From Dugong dugon (lineage: Eukaryota; Chordata; Mammalia; Sirenia; Dugongidae): a stretch of 64,000 nt of DNA. The stretch's first letter is position 1. The number at the start of each line of letters is the position of its first letter. The position numbers and the translations under genes were made by a program. The stretch spans positions 58,470,828 to 58,534,827 of the forward strand of contig CM057482.1 in the NCBI GenBank assembly GCA_030035585.1. Direction: 5' to 3'. Below, piece by piece: positions 33,254 through 44,680 of the stretch. The notes under the pieces were generated by a model. The model ran no database searches and was not told the DNA's origin. It worked only from the letters and a program-made list of their open reading frames with translations.

Positions 33254-34184
33254 GTGATGAAGTCAGTCAAGGCCTATGGACAAGGAATGATTATGTTGCT
33301 ATGGGATGTTAAATATTGGTAAAGAAAACTTTTGTTAAAGTATTACTATAAAGCTTTCTAAAATACTTAGGGAATTGTAGAAATGCTCATAGTAAGCTTA
33401 TTTTTCTTTCTTGAATATTTTCTATACCCTCAAAAATATTATCAACTTCTATTTTTGGATTAAATCATCTATTAACTCATTTCATGGCAAAAGAGTTCCT
33501 GAGAAATCTAAGATGTGCTGGACATTTCCTGCCTTTAAGGAGCCTCCAATCTAGTGGAGAAGACGAATTATAATTTAGTGAGACATGTGTTTGTATAAAT
33601 GTGTCCCACTGACTGCTGCAAGGCACAGATATGAGCAGTGAGCTGGACTTCAGGTAGGATTTCATGTGTGGTCAGGGCTCTTAGCAGCTCTGCACAATTT
33701 CCTACTGCTCACTGGGATCCTGTGAGATCTTAGCCTGAGTGGACATGTATCCTAAGCACATCATCTGGGGACACTGCACACTACACCATCCTCCTGAAGA
33801 TTCCAAATGCACAGAGACGTAATGAAGACTTGTGTTAGATAAATCATTCTAACTTTGTTTAATCCAGCACTCCTCAAATTAGTTGTATCAGAAAACACTT
33901 TTGTCATGGAATATTAACAACTTTCTGAAATACATTAATAGTTTGCATCATTCTAGACATTCCATTTGCCATATTGTTTTCTGGATTTCAAAGACATTGA
34001 CTATTTATGTGTCATAGCTGAGGACAAAATGCAAATATATATATATATGTATACAGCATACTAGTTAATAATTCAGCCTATTTGTTCAACATATATAAAA
34101 TATCTACATGGGCCCCTTACATGTATTATAATAGGGTAAAAGAAAAATTATTATATTGTATTATAATGTGTTATAATAGTGTAA
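33254..34184. other. Intron sequence, no gene seen
   Basis: AT-rich intron with a short (AT)n run near 34038-34050. An 'AGCACTCCTCAAATTAG' piece at about 33868 resembles a MER5-type end but is too short to call. Confidence 0.5.
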
Positions 34185-35785
34185 AAGAAGATGGAAGGAA
34201 TATGCAGAGTCACTGTACCAAAAAGAACTGGTCAACAATGCAACCATTTCAGGAGGTAGCATATGATCAAGAACTGATGGTATTTAAGGAAGAAGTCCAA
34301 GCTGCACTGAAGGCATTGGCAAAAAGCAAGGAATCAACGGAATACTAACTGAGATGTTTCAACAGAGGGATGTGCTGGAGGTGCTCACTTATCTATGCCA
34401 AGCAATTTGGAAGACAGCTACCTGGCCAACTGACTGAAAGACATCAGTATTGGTACCCATTCCAAAGAAAGGTGATCCAACAGAATGCAGAAATTGTCAA
34501 AAAGTATCAACATCACATGCAAGTAAAATTTTGCCGAAGATAATTCAAAAACAGTTGCAGCAGTACATCAACGGGGAACTGACAGAAATTCAAGCCATAT
34601 TCAGAAGAGGATGTGGAAGGAGAGCTATCACTACTGATGTCAAATGGATCTTGGCTAAAAGCCAAAAATACCAGAAAGGTGTTTACCGGTGTTTTATTGA
34701 CTATGCAAAGGCATTCTACTGTGTGGATCATAATAAGTTATGGATACTATTATGAAGACTAGGAATTCCAGAACACTTAATTGTGCCCACGAAGAACCTT
34801 GTACATAGACCAAGATACAGTTGTTCCAACAGAACAAGGGGATACTACATGGTTTAAAATCAGGAAAGGTGTGTGTCAGAGTTGTTTCCTTTCACCATAA
34901 TTATTCAGTCTGTATGCTGAGCAAACAATCTGAGAAACTAGACTATACAAAGAAGAACAGAGCATCAAGATTGGAGGAAGACTCATTAACAACTTGTGAT
35001 ATGCAAATAACACAAACTTGCTTGCCGAAAGCAAAGAAGACTGGAAGAAGTTACTGATGAAGATCAAAGACTACAGCCTTCAGTGTGGATTACGCCTGAA
35101 CATAAAGAAAACAAAAATCCTCACAACTGGACCAATAAGCAACATGATAAAAGTAGAAAAGATTGAAGTTGTCTACAACTACATTTTACTTGTATCCACA
35201 AACAACACCCATGGAAGCAACAGTCAAGAAATCAAATGAATTATTGCATTGCGAAAATCCACTGCAAAAGACTTCTTTAAAGTGTTAAAAAGAAAAGATG
35301 TCACTTTGAGGTCTAAGCTGCACATGATCCAAGCCATGGTATTTTCAATTGCCTCGTATGCATAAGAATGCTAGACACTGAATAAGGAAAACAGAAGATG
35401 AACTGATGCCTTTGAATTATGGTGTTGGTGCAGACTATTGAATATACTATGGGCGGTCAGAAGAATGTACAAATCTGTCTTGGAAGAAGTAGAGTCAGAA
35501 TGCTCCTTAGAAGTGGGGATGGTGAGACATCATCTCTTGTACTTTGGACATGTTATCAGGAGGGACCAGTCCCTTGGGAAGAACATCATGCTTGGTAAAG
35601 TAGAGGGTCATCGAAAGAGAGGAAGGCCCTCAATGAAATGGATTGACACAGTGGCGGCAATATTGGGCTCAAACATAGCAATGATTGTGATGATGGTGCA
35701 GGACCAGGGAGTGTTTTGTTCTGTTGTACATAGGGTCACTATGAATTGGAATCAACTCAATGGCACTTAAAAAGAATAACAATTC
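34185..35785 (+). mobile_element. RTE-type LINE, sense, 5' truncated
   Basis: Plus-strand translation in shifting frames gives RTE reverse transcriptase: [59 protein letters not shown], then LNIKKTKILTTGPISNMIK and the C-terminal region KVEGHRKRGRPSMKWIDTVA with MNWNQLNGT. The 3' end is near AAGAATAACAATTC. Many frame breaks show it is dead. The same family appears at 39678, 45783 and 56077 in the opposite orientation. Confidence 0.85.
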
Positions 35786-35866
35786 AATCCGTAACAGCCG
35801 TCTGGTTCTCACAATTCATTGCGAAGTTTGAAGAGGATGGCTATTGTTGTTCTAGTTATATGCATT

Positions 35867-35884
35867 AAAAAAAAAAAAAAAAAA
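35867..35884. repeat. Poly-A run
   Basis: This is an uninterrupted A tract of about 18 bases, about 80 bases after the RTE 3' end. It may be a decayed tail or a simple repeat. Confidence 0.6.
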
Positions 35885-36439
35885 CTGTTCCTGCTGAGTT
35901 TATCTATTTCTATAAGCTTGTAAAAATAGTTCTATTCTGGAACTTATTCCTGAAATGGAAAAACATTGAAACCTCTTAGTCATCAAGCCAGGTGTCCAGC
36001 TCCAGCTGTGTTGCCAACACAGGTACTTGGAGGTGGGCTGTCTACATTTGGTGCCTCACTGTACCATATCCTCAGCAGTATCCAGCTCTATCCCTCTAAC
36101 ACTGATGTCCTTTGGGAATAACCCTTGACAGCTACTGTTATTTGACTGGTCCTCCTTTTCTCTGTTGTAAAAACAACAATATTTAAAATACTATGTGTAT
36201 CACTCTGAGACTTTGATATTATGTAATTAATATGTTTAATACATGTAAAGATTGTTAAGAAGATGAATACCATAAAAAGTGTAGTACAATATGAGGATTA
36301 TAATTTCAATTTCATTTGGTAGTGAGATTTTCTCTTTGTTCTCAGACACACTCTTTGTACATGGATTTCCCGGATGCTGGCATTTGTCGGCATACCTTCT
36401 CAAGCGCACTGCTTGACATTTACTATGAAGAATCAGACC
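35885..36439. other. Intron sequence, no gene seen
   Basis: No exon or named repeat recognised. Confidence 0.5.
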
Positions 36440-36706
36440 CTAGGTCAGTGCTGCTTAGGTTGTGACCTAAGCATCACCTGAGAGCTTGTAAGAAACTGAG
36501 GTTCTTACTCCTTCTGATCAGAATCTCAAGGTGACTCTGTCAATGCTGAGATCTGGAACACACAGACCTAGGACAAATTTAATGACTATAGCTGGTGGAT
36601 GGTGTAAAAATAGAAATCACTTGGGATCAAATTCAATAAAGTTGACTTTGTTTGGGCATTCCTTGTTTCTCATGACCTTCACAGTTTGAGGAGTACTGGT
36701 CAGATA
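36440..36706 (+). mobile_element. MER5-like hAT DNA transposon fragment
   Basis: AAGCATCACCTGAGAGCTTG, AGAAACTGAGGTTCTTACTCC, CTGATCAGAATCTCAAGG and, at the right, CAGTTTGAGGAGTACTGG correspond in order to the body and terminal repeat of MER5A-type elements. It is heavily diverged and the middle may hold an insertion. Confidence 0.5.
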
Positions 36707-37128
36707 TTTTGTAGGCTGACAATGGAGGATTGTCTCATGTTTGTTCAATGTGCTGTATTTTTTAGATTACTGATGCTCCTGAGCAATACTTATACAATTT
36801 TTCTGCTTTCCTCAAATATTCCTCGAGGGACAATTGCAGTAACCTTGTTTCACTCTTTGTCACCAGGCAAAGGTCACTTGCATGTGGAAAATTAAATGTT
36901 TTGTGATATACAAAAGCAACTATCAATAACAACAAGAAATAAACCTATTGGATTTTTATTCTGACAATTTAAAGCAGCTGTATCAAGGACTTCATTGAGA
37001 AAAACCTGCAGAGAATTCAAGGAAGTGTATTTTGAAATTATCGATTTCATTTGAAATGGATCAGTGACAGAGCATTTGGCTCAGGTTTTCAATAAATTTT
37101 ATTAATTAAAAATAAACCAAATATTGGT
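36707..37128. other. Intron sequence, no gene seen
   Basis: No exon or named repeat recognised before the 5' edge of the sense L1. Confidence 0.5.
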
Positions 37129-38767
37129 TAACCGGCAAAATGGCGCTCTAGGCAGAAGCATCACGCCATCCCTCCACAGCAAAGATCCGAAAAACTAAGC
37201 CAAACAGAGAATACAACAATCCTGAAACCCTAAAACATCAAATGAAGAGATAAAGAACTCAGCCAAGCACCAAAAGGAGTGAGAAATCTAACAGAGAACG
37301 GAGAGTGAGGAGAGATTCATGCAGAGGTCCCCTACCAGCTAACACAGGATGGATCCACCATCTTGGACTCCTATCAGAGACCAGCAAACAGGGGGTATGA
37401 GAAAGCAGCCTCACGGAGCATCCAGCGGGAGACAAAACAACTGGTAATTTGCAAGGTACGCATTCCCACCCCCAACACTTCTTCACCCCGACTCAGCCTC
37501 CTCTGCTTCCTGAGGCCACAATTTCTTGTCCGGGAAACAGCAGATGCTTGGATTCCACACACCCGAATGGGCCGGCTCTCTGAGAGCTATTTGTTGGCTG
37601 CTGGTGTTGCTGTTTTTTCCACGTCTTTTGGTGTCTTCCTTACCTCTCACCACCTACCCCTCCTTTCGCTCAAATACCTGTCTCCATGCACCATCTTTGC
37701 TTCTTCCTGAGGGGCTGTGGATCTCCGTTCGAGTGTGGAGCTGCTTTCCGATCTGGGCTGCTGTGCTGGTGGGATCCCAGGGCTTTTGTTTCTTTGTTTG
37801 TTTTGAATTGTTTGTTTGTTTTCTTTTCCTTTTCTTGAGTTGGGAGCCCTTTCTGGCCAGGCAGTGCAGCGTGGCAAGGCGAGTTCCCCCTCGGCTTGCA
37901 CAGACATACAGAGGGATCCCTCAAGGCATTTTTTCTTTTGGTTGTTTTTTTTTTTTCTGTTTTTTTGGGGGGCCTTCCTTGTTTTTGTTTTTTTTAATTT
38001 GTTTTGTTTTCTTTTCCCTCTTTTTCTCTTTTTGTCTTTCTTCATTGCTCAGTTTCTCATCTCTCTATATCTTTCTTCTTTTTCGGCTACCTGAATACCT
38101 GGCATTGGATACCTCTACGCCTTCTAGACAGGCTGTATTTCAACACCTGAGAGTGACTTCCCCAGACCTCATAGCTGCACCGGTGGGATCCCTGGGAACT
38201 TTGTGGTTCTTTAACCTTCCCGATTTTTATTTATTCATTCTTTTATTTTATTTTCTTCCTCTTCCCCTTGCTGTTTTTCTCCATTTCATAGTCTCTCATC
38301 TCTCCACTTCAATGGCAAGATCCCCTATCATTCTTTTTTGTTTGTTTGTATGTTTTTGGCTCCTGTTCCTCTCTCCTCTCTCCCCTACCCATCTTAGCTC
38401 CACACATAACAATCTCCCCACTGCATCCTGCCTACCTGCACCGTGCGCTTGACATCACACCACCAAGCAGCACAGGCACAGCCTACTGGAACCTGCCCTA
38501 CACTGATAACCAACCCGCTGTGGTGGCTGTAGTAAGTGCCACAAACAACCTGTCCTAATAACTCCTCTTCAGCTAGACCTGCCCTGCCATACCATATCTG
38601 AGTGTCTGACCCAGCCAATTGGAGAAGGAGGCGAAAAGTATTGTGGCCACAGATGAGCAAACAACAAACAACACACAGTGTGCCTGCTCAGACATAGTCA
38701 AATTTTTTTTTAAAAAAGGACAAAACAAACAAATCTACAATCAATAAACGAGAAAAATAACTACTGA
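37129..38767 (+). promoter_or_regulatory. L1 5'UTR / internal promoter, with repeated GATCCC modules
   Basis: This is the 5'UTR of the sense L1. Modules ending GGTGGGATCCCAGGGC (near 37770), AGAGGGATCCCTCAAGG (near 37913) and GGTGGGATCCCTGGGAAC (near 38185) are each followed by long C/T tracts (TTTGTTTTCTTTTCC-like). This suggests internally duplicated units of about 140-270 bp. Open frames across it (for example 37526-38452, 308 codons) are low-complexity and match the antisense copy's non-coding 5'UTR, so I do not call a gene. Confidence 0.7.
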
Positions 38768-39679
38768 ATGCCCCAAAGATAGCAGACAATATCAAAACAT
38801 TTTACAAAAACAAGACAGGATGGTTCCAGTAGGCGTCCAAAATAAAACACCAGATGACTCTCCTGTGGAAGAAAATGCACTAGAACTACCTGATAGGAAT
38901 TCAAATCTCTAATACTCAGAATTCTCCAAGAGCTGAGGCAAAAAGCTGACAAACATGAGAAAAAATAGACAAATTCATGGAAAATACAGACAAAAATTGG
39001 AATAAATCAGGAAAATAATGCAGGAAAAAAATGCCAAAATAGATTCACAGCTAGAAATTATACAAAGACAACAATTAGAAATCCAAAAGATAAACAACAA
39101 GATTTCAGAAATGGATGGTGTCATAGAAGGGCTGAGAAGCAGATTTGAAACGGTGGAAGACAGGATCAGTGGAATTGAAGACAAACACTTGGATACAACT
39201 CTGTTTCAGGAAAACTCAGAAAAAAGAACAAAGAAAAATGAAGAGACCCTGAAAGTTATGTGGGATACAAGCAAATGCAAAAATTTTCGAGTGATTGAAA
39301 TTCCAGAACAGGGAGAAAACAGAAAACACAGAGAGGACCACTGAAGAGCCGCTGACGGAAAACTTCCCCAATATCATGAAAGATGAAAAGCTGGCCATCC
39401 AAGAAGCTCAACAAACCCCATATAGGAGAGACCCCAAAAGAAAACCACCAAGGCATATCATAATCACACTCTCCAAAACCGAAGACAAAGAATACTGAAA
39501 GCAGCTTGTGAAAAACAAGAAGTCACACGCAGAGGAGAAACAATAAAACTAAGCTCAGATTATTCGGCAGAAATCATGCAGACAAGAAGGCAATGGGATG
39601 ACATTTATAAAATCTTGAAAGAAAAAAATTGCCAGCCAAGAATAATATACCCAGCAAAACTCTCGTTCAAATTTGATGG
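38768..39679 (+). pseudogene. L1 ORF1 pseudogene, premature stop and truncated 3' end
   Basis: ORF1p (RNA-binding trimer). The start Met at 38768 reads MPQR then TAG at the fifth codon, where L1-E has MPRGQQT, so translation would end at once. Downstream the coiled coil (EIIQRQQLEIQKINNKISEM), GLRSRFETVEDRISGIED and the RRM entry ETLKVMWDTSKCKNFRVIEI are recognisable (39018-39344). A frameshift follows, then KRKPPRHIIITLSKTEDKE, and the element is cut at the RTE junction. Confidence 0.82.
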
Positions 39680-40995
39680 TGACATCTTTGCTTTTCAACA
39701 CTTTGAAGAGGTCTTTTGCAGCAGATCTACCCAGTGCAATAAGTCCTTTAATTTGTTGTGAATTCAAGTAAAATGAAATCCTTGGCAACTTCAATTTTTT
39801 CTCTGTTTGTCATGATGTTGCTTATTGGTCCATTTGTGAGGATTTTTGTTTTCTTTATGTTCTGGTGTAATGCATACTGAAGAATGTAGTCTTTGATCTT
39901 CATCAGTAAGTGCTTTCAGTCCTCTTTGCTTTCATTAAGCAAGGTTGTTATGATCCGCACAGTCAAATGCTTTTGCATAGTTAATAAAACACAGATAAAC
40001 ATCTTTCTGGCATTCCTGCTTATGGTCAAGACCCATCTGACATCAGCAATGATATCCTTTGTTCGACGTTCTGTTCTGAATCCAGCTTGAATTTCTGGCA
40101 GTTCCCTGTCCATGTACTGCTGCAACCACTTTAGAATTATCTTTAGCAAAATTTTACTTATGTGTAATATTAATGATATTGTTTGATAATTTCTGCATTC
40201 TGTTGGATCAACTTTCTTTGGAATGGGCATAATATGGATCTCTTCTGGTCAGTTGGATCTTTTCCAGTCGGTTGGCTAGGTCTTCAAATTTCTTGGCATA
40301 GACGAGTGAGCACCTCCAGCACAGCATCCATTTGTTGAAACATCTCAATTGATATTCCGTCAATTCCTGGAGCCTTGTTTTTCGCGAATGCCTTCAGTAC
40401 AGCTTGTACTTCTTCCTTCAGTACCATTGGTTCTTGATCATATGCTGCCTCCTGAAATGATTGAATGTCAACCGATTCTTTTTAGTAAAGTGACTGTGTA
40501 TTCCTTCCATCTTCTTTTGATGTTTTCTATGTTATTCAGTATTTTCCCTGTAGAATCCTTCAATATTGCAACTCAAGGTTTGCATTTTTTCTTCAGTTCT
40601 TTCAGCTTGAGAAATGGTGACTGTTTTCTTCTATTTTGGTTTTCCAACTCCAGGTCTTTGCACGTGTCATTATAATAGTTTTCTTTGTCTTCTTGAGCTG
40701 CACTTTGGAATCTTCTGTTCTTTTACTTCAACATTTCTTCCTTTTGCTTTAGCTACTCCATGTTCAAGAACAGGTTTCAGGATTTTTTCTGACATCAATT
40801 TTGGTATTTTCTTTCTGTCCTGTCTTTTTAATGGCCTTTTGCTTTCTTCATGTGTGATATCCTTGATGTCATCCCACAACTCATTTGGTCTTTGGTCATT
40901 AGTGTTCAATGCATCGAATGTATTCTTGAGATAGCCTCTAAATTTAGGTGGGATATACTTGAGTTCACACTTTTGCTCTCATGGACTTGCTAGGT
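39678..40995 (-). mobile_element. RTE-type LINE, antisense, truncated at both ends
   Basis: The minus strand encodes RTE ORF text. [22 protein letters not shown] and the PEIQAGFRTERRTKDIIADVRW piece (39916-40230). Upstream domain: NTNDQRPNELWDDIKDITHE with LMSEKILKPVLEHGVAKAK (40670-40909). The 3' terminal 500 bp or so, present in the 56077 copy, is missing: this copy begins at GGTGACATCTTTGC. The left edge abuts sense L1 ORF1 with a GGTGA overlap. Confidence 0.82.
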
Positions 40996-41760
40996 TTATA
41001 TAAAGACCAATCCTACAGAGTGTCAGGAATACCTCACTACCATCAAGAAGAGTCTGGAGTAAAGTGTGTCCTTTGGACCCAGAAGAGAGAGCTGTAACAC
41101 TGAAGACTGCAAGATGGTGGACTGGTCAGATCACGGAGAAAGAGATGTCTATAGTGAGCTTGCCAGTTCTCAGAGAGAGAGCTGGGTGCCTCCATGAAGG
41201 AGGTCACTGGAGGAGCGCCTCAATGCAGGAGGTTTACCTGTTGCTAAGGAGCTGTAACACTTGCCCATGCAAGGCAGAGGCCTGAGTATGGCCTGTGCAA
41301 CATGCCTCCCCCCAGGCACTGTGGCAAAAGCTACATGGGCCCTCTGGCAGTGTGGGCCTGGGTAGCGTGGTGGCAAGAGAGAGAATCACACAGCCCTGGG
41401 TAGCATGGCAGGGGTCAGCAGCAGAGTTCTAGAAAGGTCCAGTGGCAGAGGCTCGAGGGATCCTGGTCAGGGGTTCCTCCCCCTACCCCACCAGCAAGGC
41501 AAGGGCCAGTGAGGCCCAGTGGCAGAGTAAAAATCTCAGGAGCCACAAAGGCCCTCAGGCAGCATGGTGGCAGCCAAAGGCAACAGTTACATGAACACAG
41601 CATCTGACCTGAACCACAGCATTCTGCCCAGCAATTTAAAAATGGACATGGGTAATTTGAGGAAAGGTAAGAAGTTCCCTTTTGAGACTGTTGTTAGTGT
41701 TTACTATTTGCTTTTTATAAATAATAATAAAGACTTTTACTTTGCCAACACTGTGTAAGT
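40996..41760 (+). other. Unclassified GC-rich segment with TATA-like start and polyadenylation-like end
   Basis: TTTATATAAAG (about 40995-41005) precedes TGTCAGGAATACC. The following ~700 bases are GC-richer than the intron and contain partly repeated pieces: GGGTAGCGTGGTGGCAAG, GGGTAGCATGGCAGGGG and GGCAGCATGGTGGCAGCC. It ends with ATAATAATAAAGAC (41719-41732) and a T-rich stretch. This could be an LTR or a decayed retrocopy. No coding domain is visible and I cannot name a family. Confidence 0.4.
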
Positions 41761-42149
41761 GTCTCATGTGTCCAGCTTGATCACAGATGGATATAGCATC
41801 TATGGAATGGTTGATGCCAGTGGGTGTACATGTCTCACTCCTAGTAGTCTTATGGCTGGCTGGAAGTTTGAGGCACAGCCTGTCTGCATGTGCAAAACAC
41901 GGAGACAGACAGGGATTATAACATCAGATTTTAAATATTTAATAAATATGTGGCGTATAATATAAAGTTCTAATAACATAAATGTAATTGCAGTCTTAGA
42001 AATGGAGGCCATACAGAATGAGTTGAAATAAGTATCTGAAGAAAGAATGACTGAGAATTGTCCTAAATACATACATTCACGTATACTAGTGAACTCAAAA
42101 GAATGAATACAAAGAAAACAACTGAACTGAAGACTAAAGGCAAAAGAGC
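41761..42149. other. Intron sequence, no gene seen
   Basis: No feature recognised. The minus-strand open frame 41800-42246 shows no known domain. Confidence 0.5.
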
Positions 42150-42360
42150 ATGTCTTTAAAGCCTCTAGGACAAAACAAACAAGCAAACACATTACCTTTA
42201 AAGGAGCAAAGATAACACAGATGACTGACTTTTCACCAGAAACCATGGCAACCAGAAGATAATGGAATTTAAAGTACAGAAAGAAACCAAGAATTTTATA
42301 TCCATTAAATAACCAATAAAATTAAAGATGAAATAATGATGTTTTCAGGCTAAAAGAAAA
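42150..42360 (+). mobile_element. Old L1 ORF1 C-terminal remnant, sense
   Basis: TTTAAAGGAGCAAAGATAAC, TGACTTTTCACCAGAAACC, AACCAGAAGATAATGGAAT and CAAGAATTTTATATCC follow the order of L1 ORF1 3' sequence (family reading: GDFS..TIxARRQWN...PRILYP). It is an isolated, highly diverged piece and may extend left to about 42000. Confidence 0.6.
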
Positions 42361-42446
42361 TAGGGAGAGAAAGGGACTGAGGGGGAGGAGTAATGGAGGG
42401 AAAGAAAGAGCAAGAGAAAGGGAGGGAGAGAGAGAGAGATTGAGTT
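42351..42446 (+). repeat. Polypurine tract ending in (GA)n
   Basis: About 95 bases, almost all A or G, include GGGAGGGAGAGAGAGAGAGA. Mirror-like purine runs of this length can form triplex (H-DNA) structures and are prone to slippage. Confidence 0.8.
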
Positions 42447-43014
42447 TGTGTCTTTAGAGCAGACTTAGTCCTCTCTCTCACTTGCATAAAATCTTCAAGA
42501 TTTTTGCATGGTACTTCACTTCTTTGCCATAGTAAGGTCGCCCATGATGTCTATTTGAACCTGAGTTCAGCTGTCTAAAGTCACTTGGGCAGGGCACAGG
42601 GCATTTTCTGTCCTGGATGTGAGATAGGCCAGTACTGTGAAACACAGTTTGCAGTGGGCATACTTAGGGCATATTTGGGGCTTGCTTATAGCATGCTTGG
42701 CAGTGGCTTTGTAATAGTAGTAGTCCCAGTAAAGGCTCCCTGACGCTGAAGAATGAGATCAGGTCAGAAGCCTGGAGCCCAAAAGTGACTGATATACTAG
42801 CTTTTTCCCCAGTGCCTGTTTTATTACAAGGCATCAAATAGCCTCCCTCAGAGAGTAAAATTGTTACAAAGTAACCACGATAAGGAGCAAAAGCCACACC
42901 ATTTAATGTGAATACCTGACATTTTTGAAGTTTATTTAATCTTTAAGTTTAACAGCTTCTGTAAGGAATTCCTCTTATAAATGAAGTTTTATGTGTTATC
43001 AGAGTTTAGTAGGA
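42447..43014. other. Intron sequence, no gene seen
   Basis: No exon or named repeat recognised. Confidence 0.5.
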
Positions 43015-43240
43015 GAAGAGTGAGCACAGTGATTTGAAGCATGGACACTGGACTCGGAGCTGCGGAGGTATGCACGCAGCTGCCCCACTCACCTGTTCTG
43101 TGACATTGGACCACCTCTGTGACTCACGCATCTCACATACGAGAAGGAAATTATCATTACCCTTGTACGCTTGCTGTGAATTTAAGAGAACTAATATATG
43201 CAAACTGCATAATTGCTAATCATATATATATATAAATATT
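43015..43240 (+). mobile_element. MIR SINE
   Basis: GAGCACAGTGATTTGAAGC, GGACACTGGACTCGGAGCTG, TGTGACATTGGACCACCTC and GAATTTAAGAGAACTAATA follow the MIR order (tRNA-like head, then the GTGTGACCTTGGGCAAGT-type core, then the 3' part). Moderate divergence. Confidence 0.7.
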
Positions 43241-44338
43241 ATCTATTATTACTATCTTAAAGTACTTCCTGTGAGGGAAGATCGTGAGAATTACACATTG
43301 GCTTTGTTTAATAAACAGTCCATTAAACAAGCTGCTTGTACTTTATTTAATGAGACATGATTTAACAGAGGACTATAGTGAGACATACCTCAAATGCAAA
43401 TAGGAACATATGTTTAAAATAGCTCATGTAGAAGATACTCTAAATTTGGTTTCCTCTTCACTTTTGTCGTATTTGTGTGAATGCAATCTGGGTAATAAAT
43501 TAGTCCGGATTTTAGAGGCAGAAATTTAAAAATAGTAACAGCATCTTTGTTCAGAAGATTGAGTGAAAAAATGTCAAACCCGCTGTGCAAGTGATTCATT
43601 CTCCTTCTCTAATTCAGACAGGAAATGGGAAAAAATACTCCTTGGTCAAATGCACTGCTCATCTTCTAAGAAAATTGAAATTCTATAGTGCAAATCATAT
43701 CTAAATATGTCTTTTCTTTTAAAATCATATTTAATTAGTTACTCCTTAGATCCAGAATTATCCTTCCATATCCTTCCTGAATAAACTATAACATTTAGTA
43801 TATGGTGACAATGTAATTTATACCTAAAACATTTTATGGTTTTTACTTGACACCGTACATTTTGAGCAATGTCAAACATGTGCTTTTATAAAATAATATT
43901 TATAAAATAAATTTATATTTATTTTATAGATGAGGGACTGAATCTCAGGGATATTGTGGGCGGGGCCTAAAGCAACACGTTCAGTCTGTGCTACCCCTGA
44001 CTTTAAACACTGCCACTGTGAGGCCAATGGCTTTTCCATGATATCACAGCTACAAAGAGTTTCTTTACTTGCAGTAGCTAGCACTCGGTTTTCAGAATAG
44101 TTTATTTCGTCTAGTCCAGTACTAGATTGTGGGCTTCCAAGTGTCATTGTTTGAGATATTCCCTGGCACACATGATACTTTATATCATTTTGTCCATTAT
44201 GAAGTCACATTATTGCTTCTGATTATTTGATCAGAAGAAACATCTTAAATCTGTACACCAACATAAGGGAGTACTGCAATTTAAAATTATAAAAATACAT
44301 TATTGTTGAGGCTTAGAACTCTGGCAAAATCACCACTC
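43241..44338. other. Intron sequence, no gene seen
   Basis: AT-rich intron. No exon, RNA gene or named repeat recognised. Confidence 0.5.
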
Positions 44339-44351
44339 TATTCCAGTATTT

Positions 44352-44547
44352 GAGGAGCCCTGGTGGTGCAGTGAATAAATGCTTGGCTGCTAACTGAAAG
44401 GTCAGCAGTTTGAATCCACCAGATGCTCCGTGGGAGAAAGATGTGGCAGTCTGCTGTACAAAGATTACAGCTTTGGAAACCATATGGGGCAGTTCTACTC
44501 TGTCCTGTAGGATTGCTATGAGTTGGAATTGACTTGCCGGCAATGGA
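44352..44547 (+). mobile_element. Full-length afrotherian SINE
   Basis: It starts GAGGAGCCCTGGTGGTGCAG, has the tRNA-like B-box region CAGCAGTTTGAATCCACC, then CCATATGGGGCAGTTCTAC and TCTGTCCTGTAGGATTGC, and ends ATGAGTTGGAATTGAC and GGCAATGG. A 13-base duplication with one mismatch flanks it (TATTCCAGTATTT at 44339-44351, TATTCCCGTATTT at 44548-44560). This is the clearest clade marker in the window. Confidence 0.9.
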
Positions 44548-44564
44548 TATTCCCGTATTTAAAA

Positions 44565-44680
44565 GGTTAGCTAATATTTATTGTTTTACATGCTCTTTTG
44601 ATTTTGTAATTTTGTAAATTATTTAAGGTGGTTATCCCCATTATACAGATGGCAAAATTTAAAAGTCTCTTTGTTCATAA
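44565..44680 (-). mobile_element. Possible MIR fragment
   Basis: TTATCCCCATTATACAGATGG matches the reverse MIR core TTATCCCCATTTTACAGATG. The surrounding match is weak. Confidence 0.45.

Larger units (their letters stand above)
37129..39679 (+). mobile_element. Sense L1 5' half (5'UTR and ORF1), ORF2 absent
   Basis: It starts with CGGCAAAATGGCGCTCTAGG, the same start as L1-E, and follows that element through the 5'UTR and ORF1. It stops inside ORF1 (NCQPRIIYPAKLSFKFDGD) where an antisense RTE begins. Retaining the 5' end while losing the 3' end is opposite to ordinary L1 truncation, so a later deletion or rearrangement is likely. Confidence 0.88.

Noticed and set aside
37526..38452. 308-codon plus-strand open frame
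   Set aside because: It lies in an L1 5'UTR, is low-complexity (Phe/Leu/Ser from pyrimidine tracts) and its counterpart in L1-E is not conserved as a frame.
40996..41760. Definite solo LTR
   Set aside because: No convincing CA end or target duplication, and the distance from TATA-like to polyadenylation-like signals is unusual; kept as unclassified.
44400..44420. tRNA gene
   Set aside because: The B-box-like piece belongs to the SINE head; no cloverleaf with an anticodon arm could be drawn.
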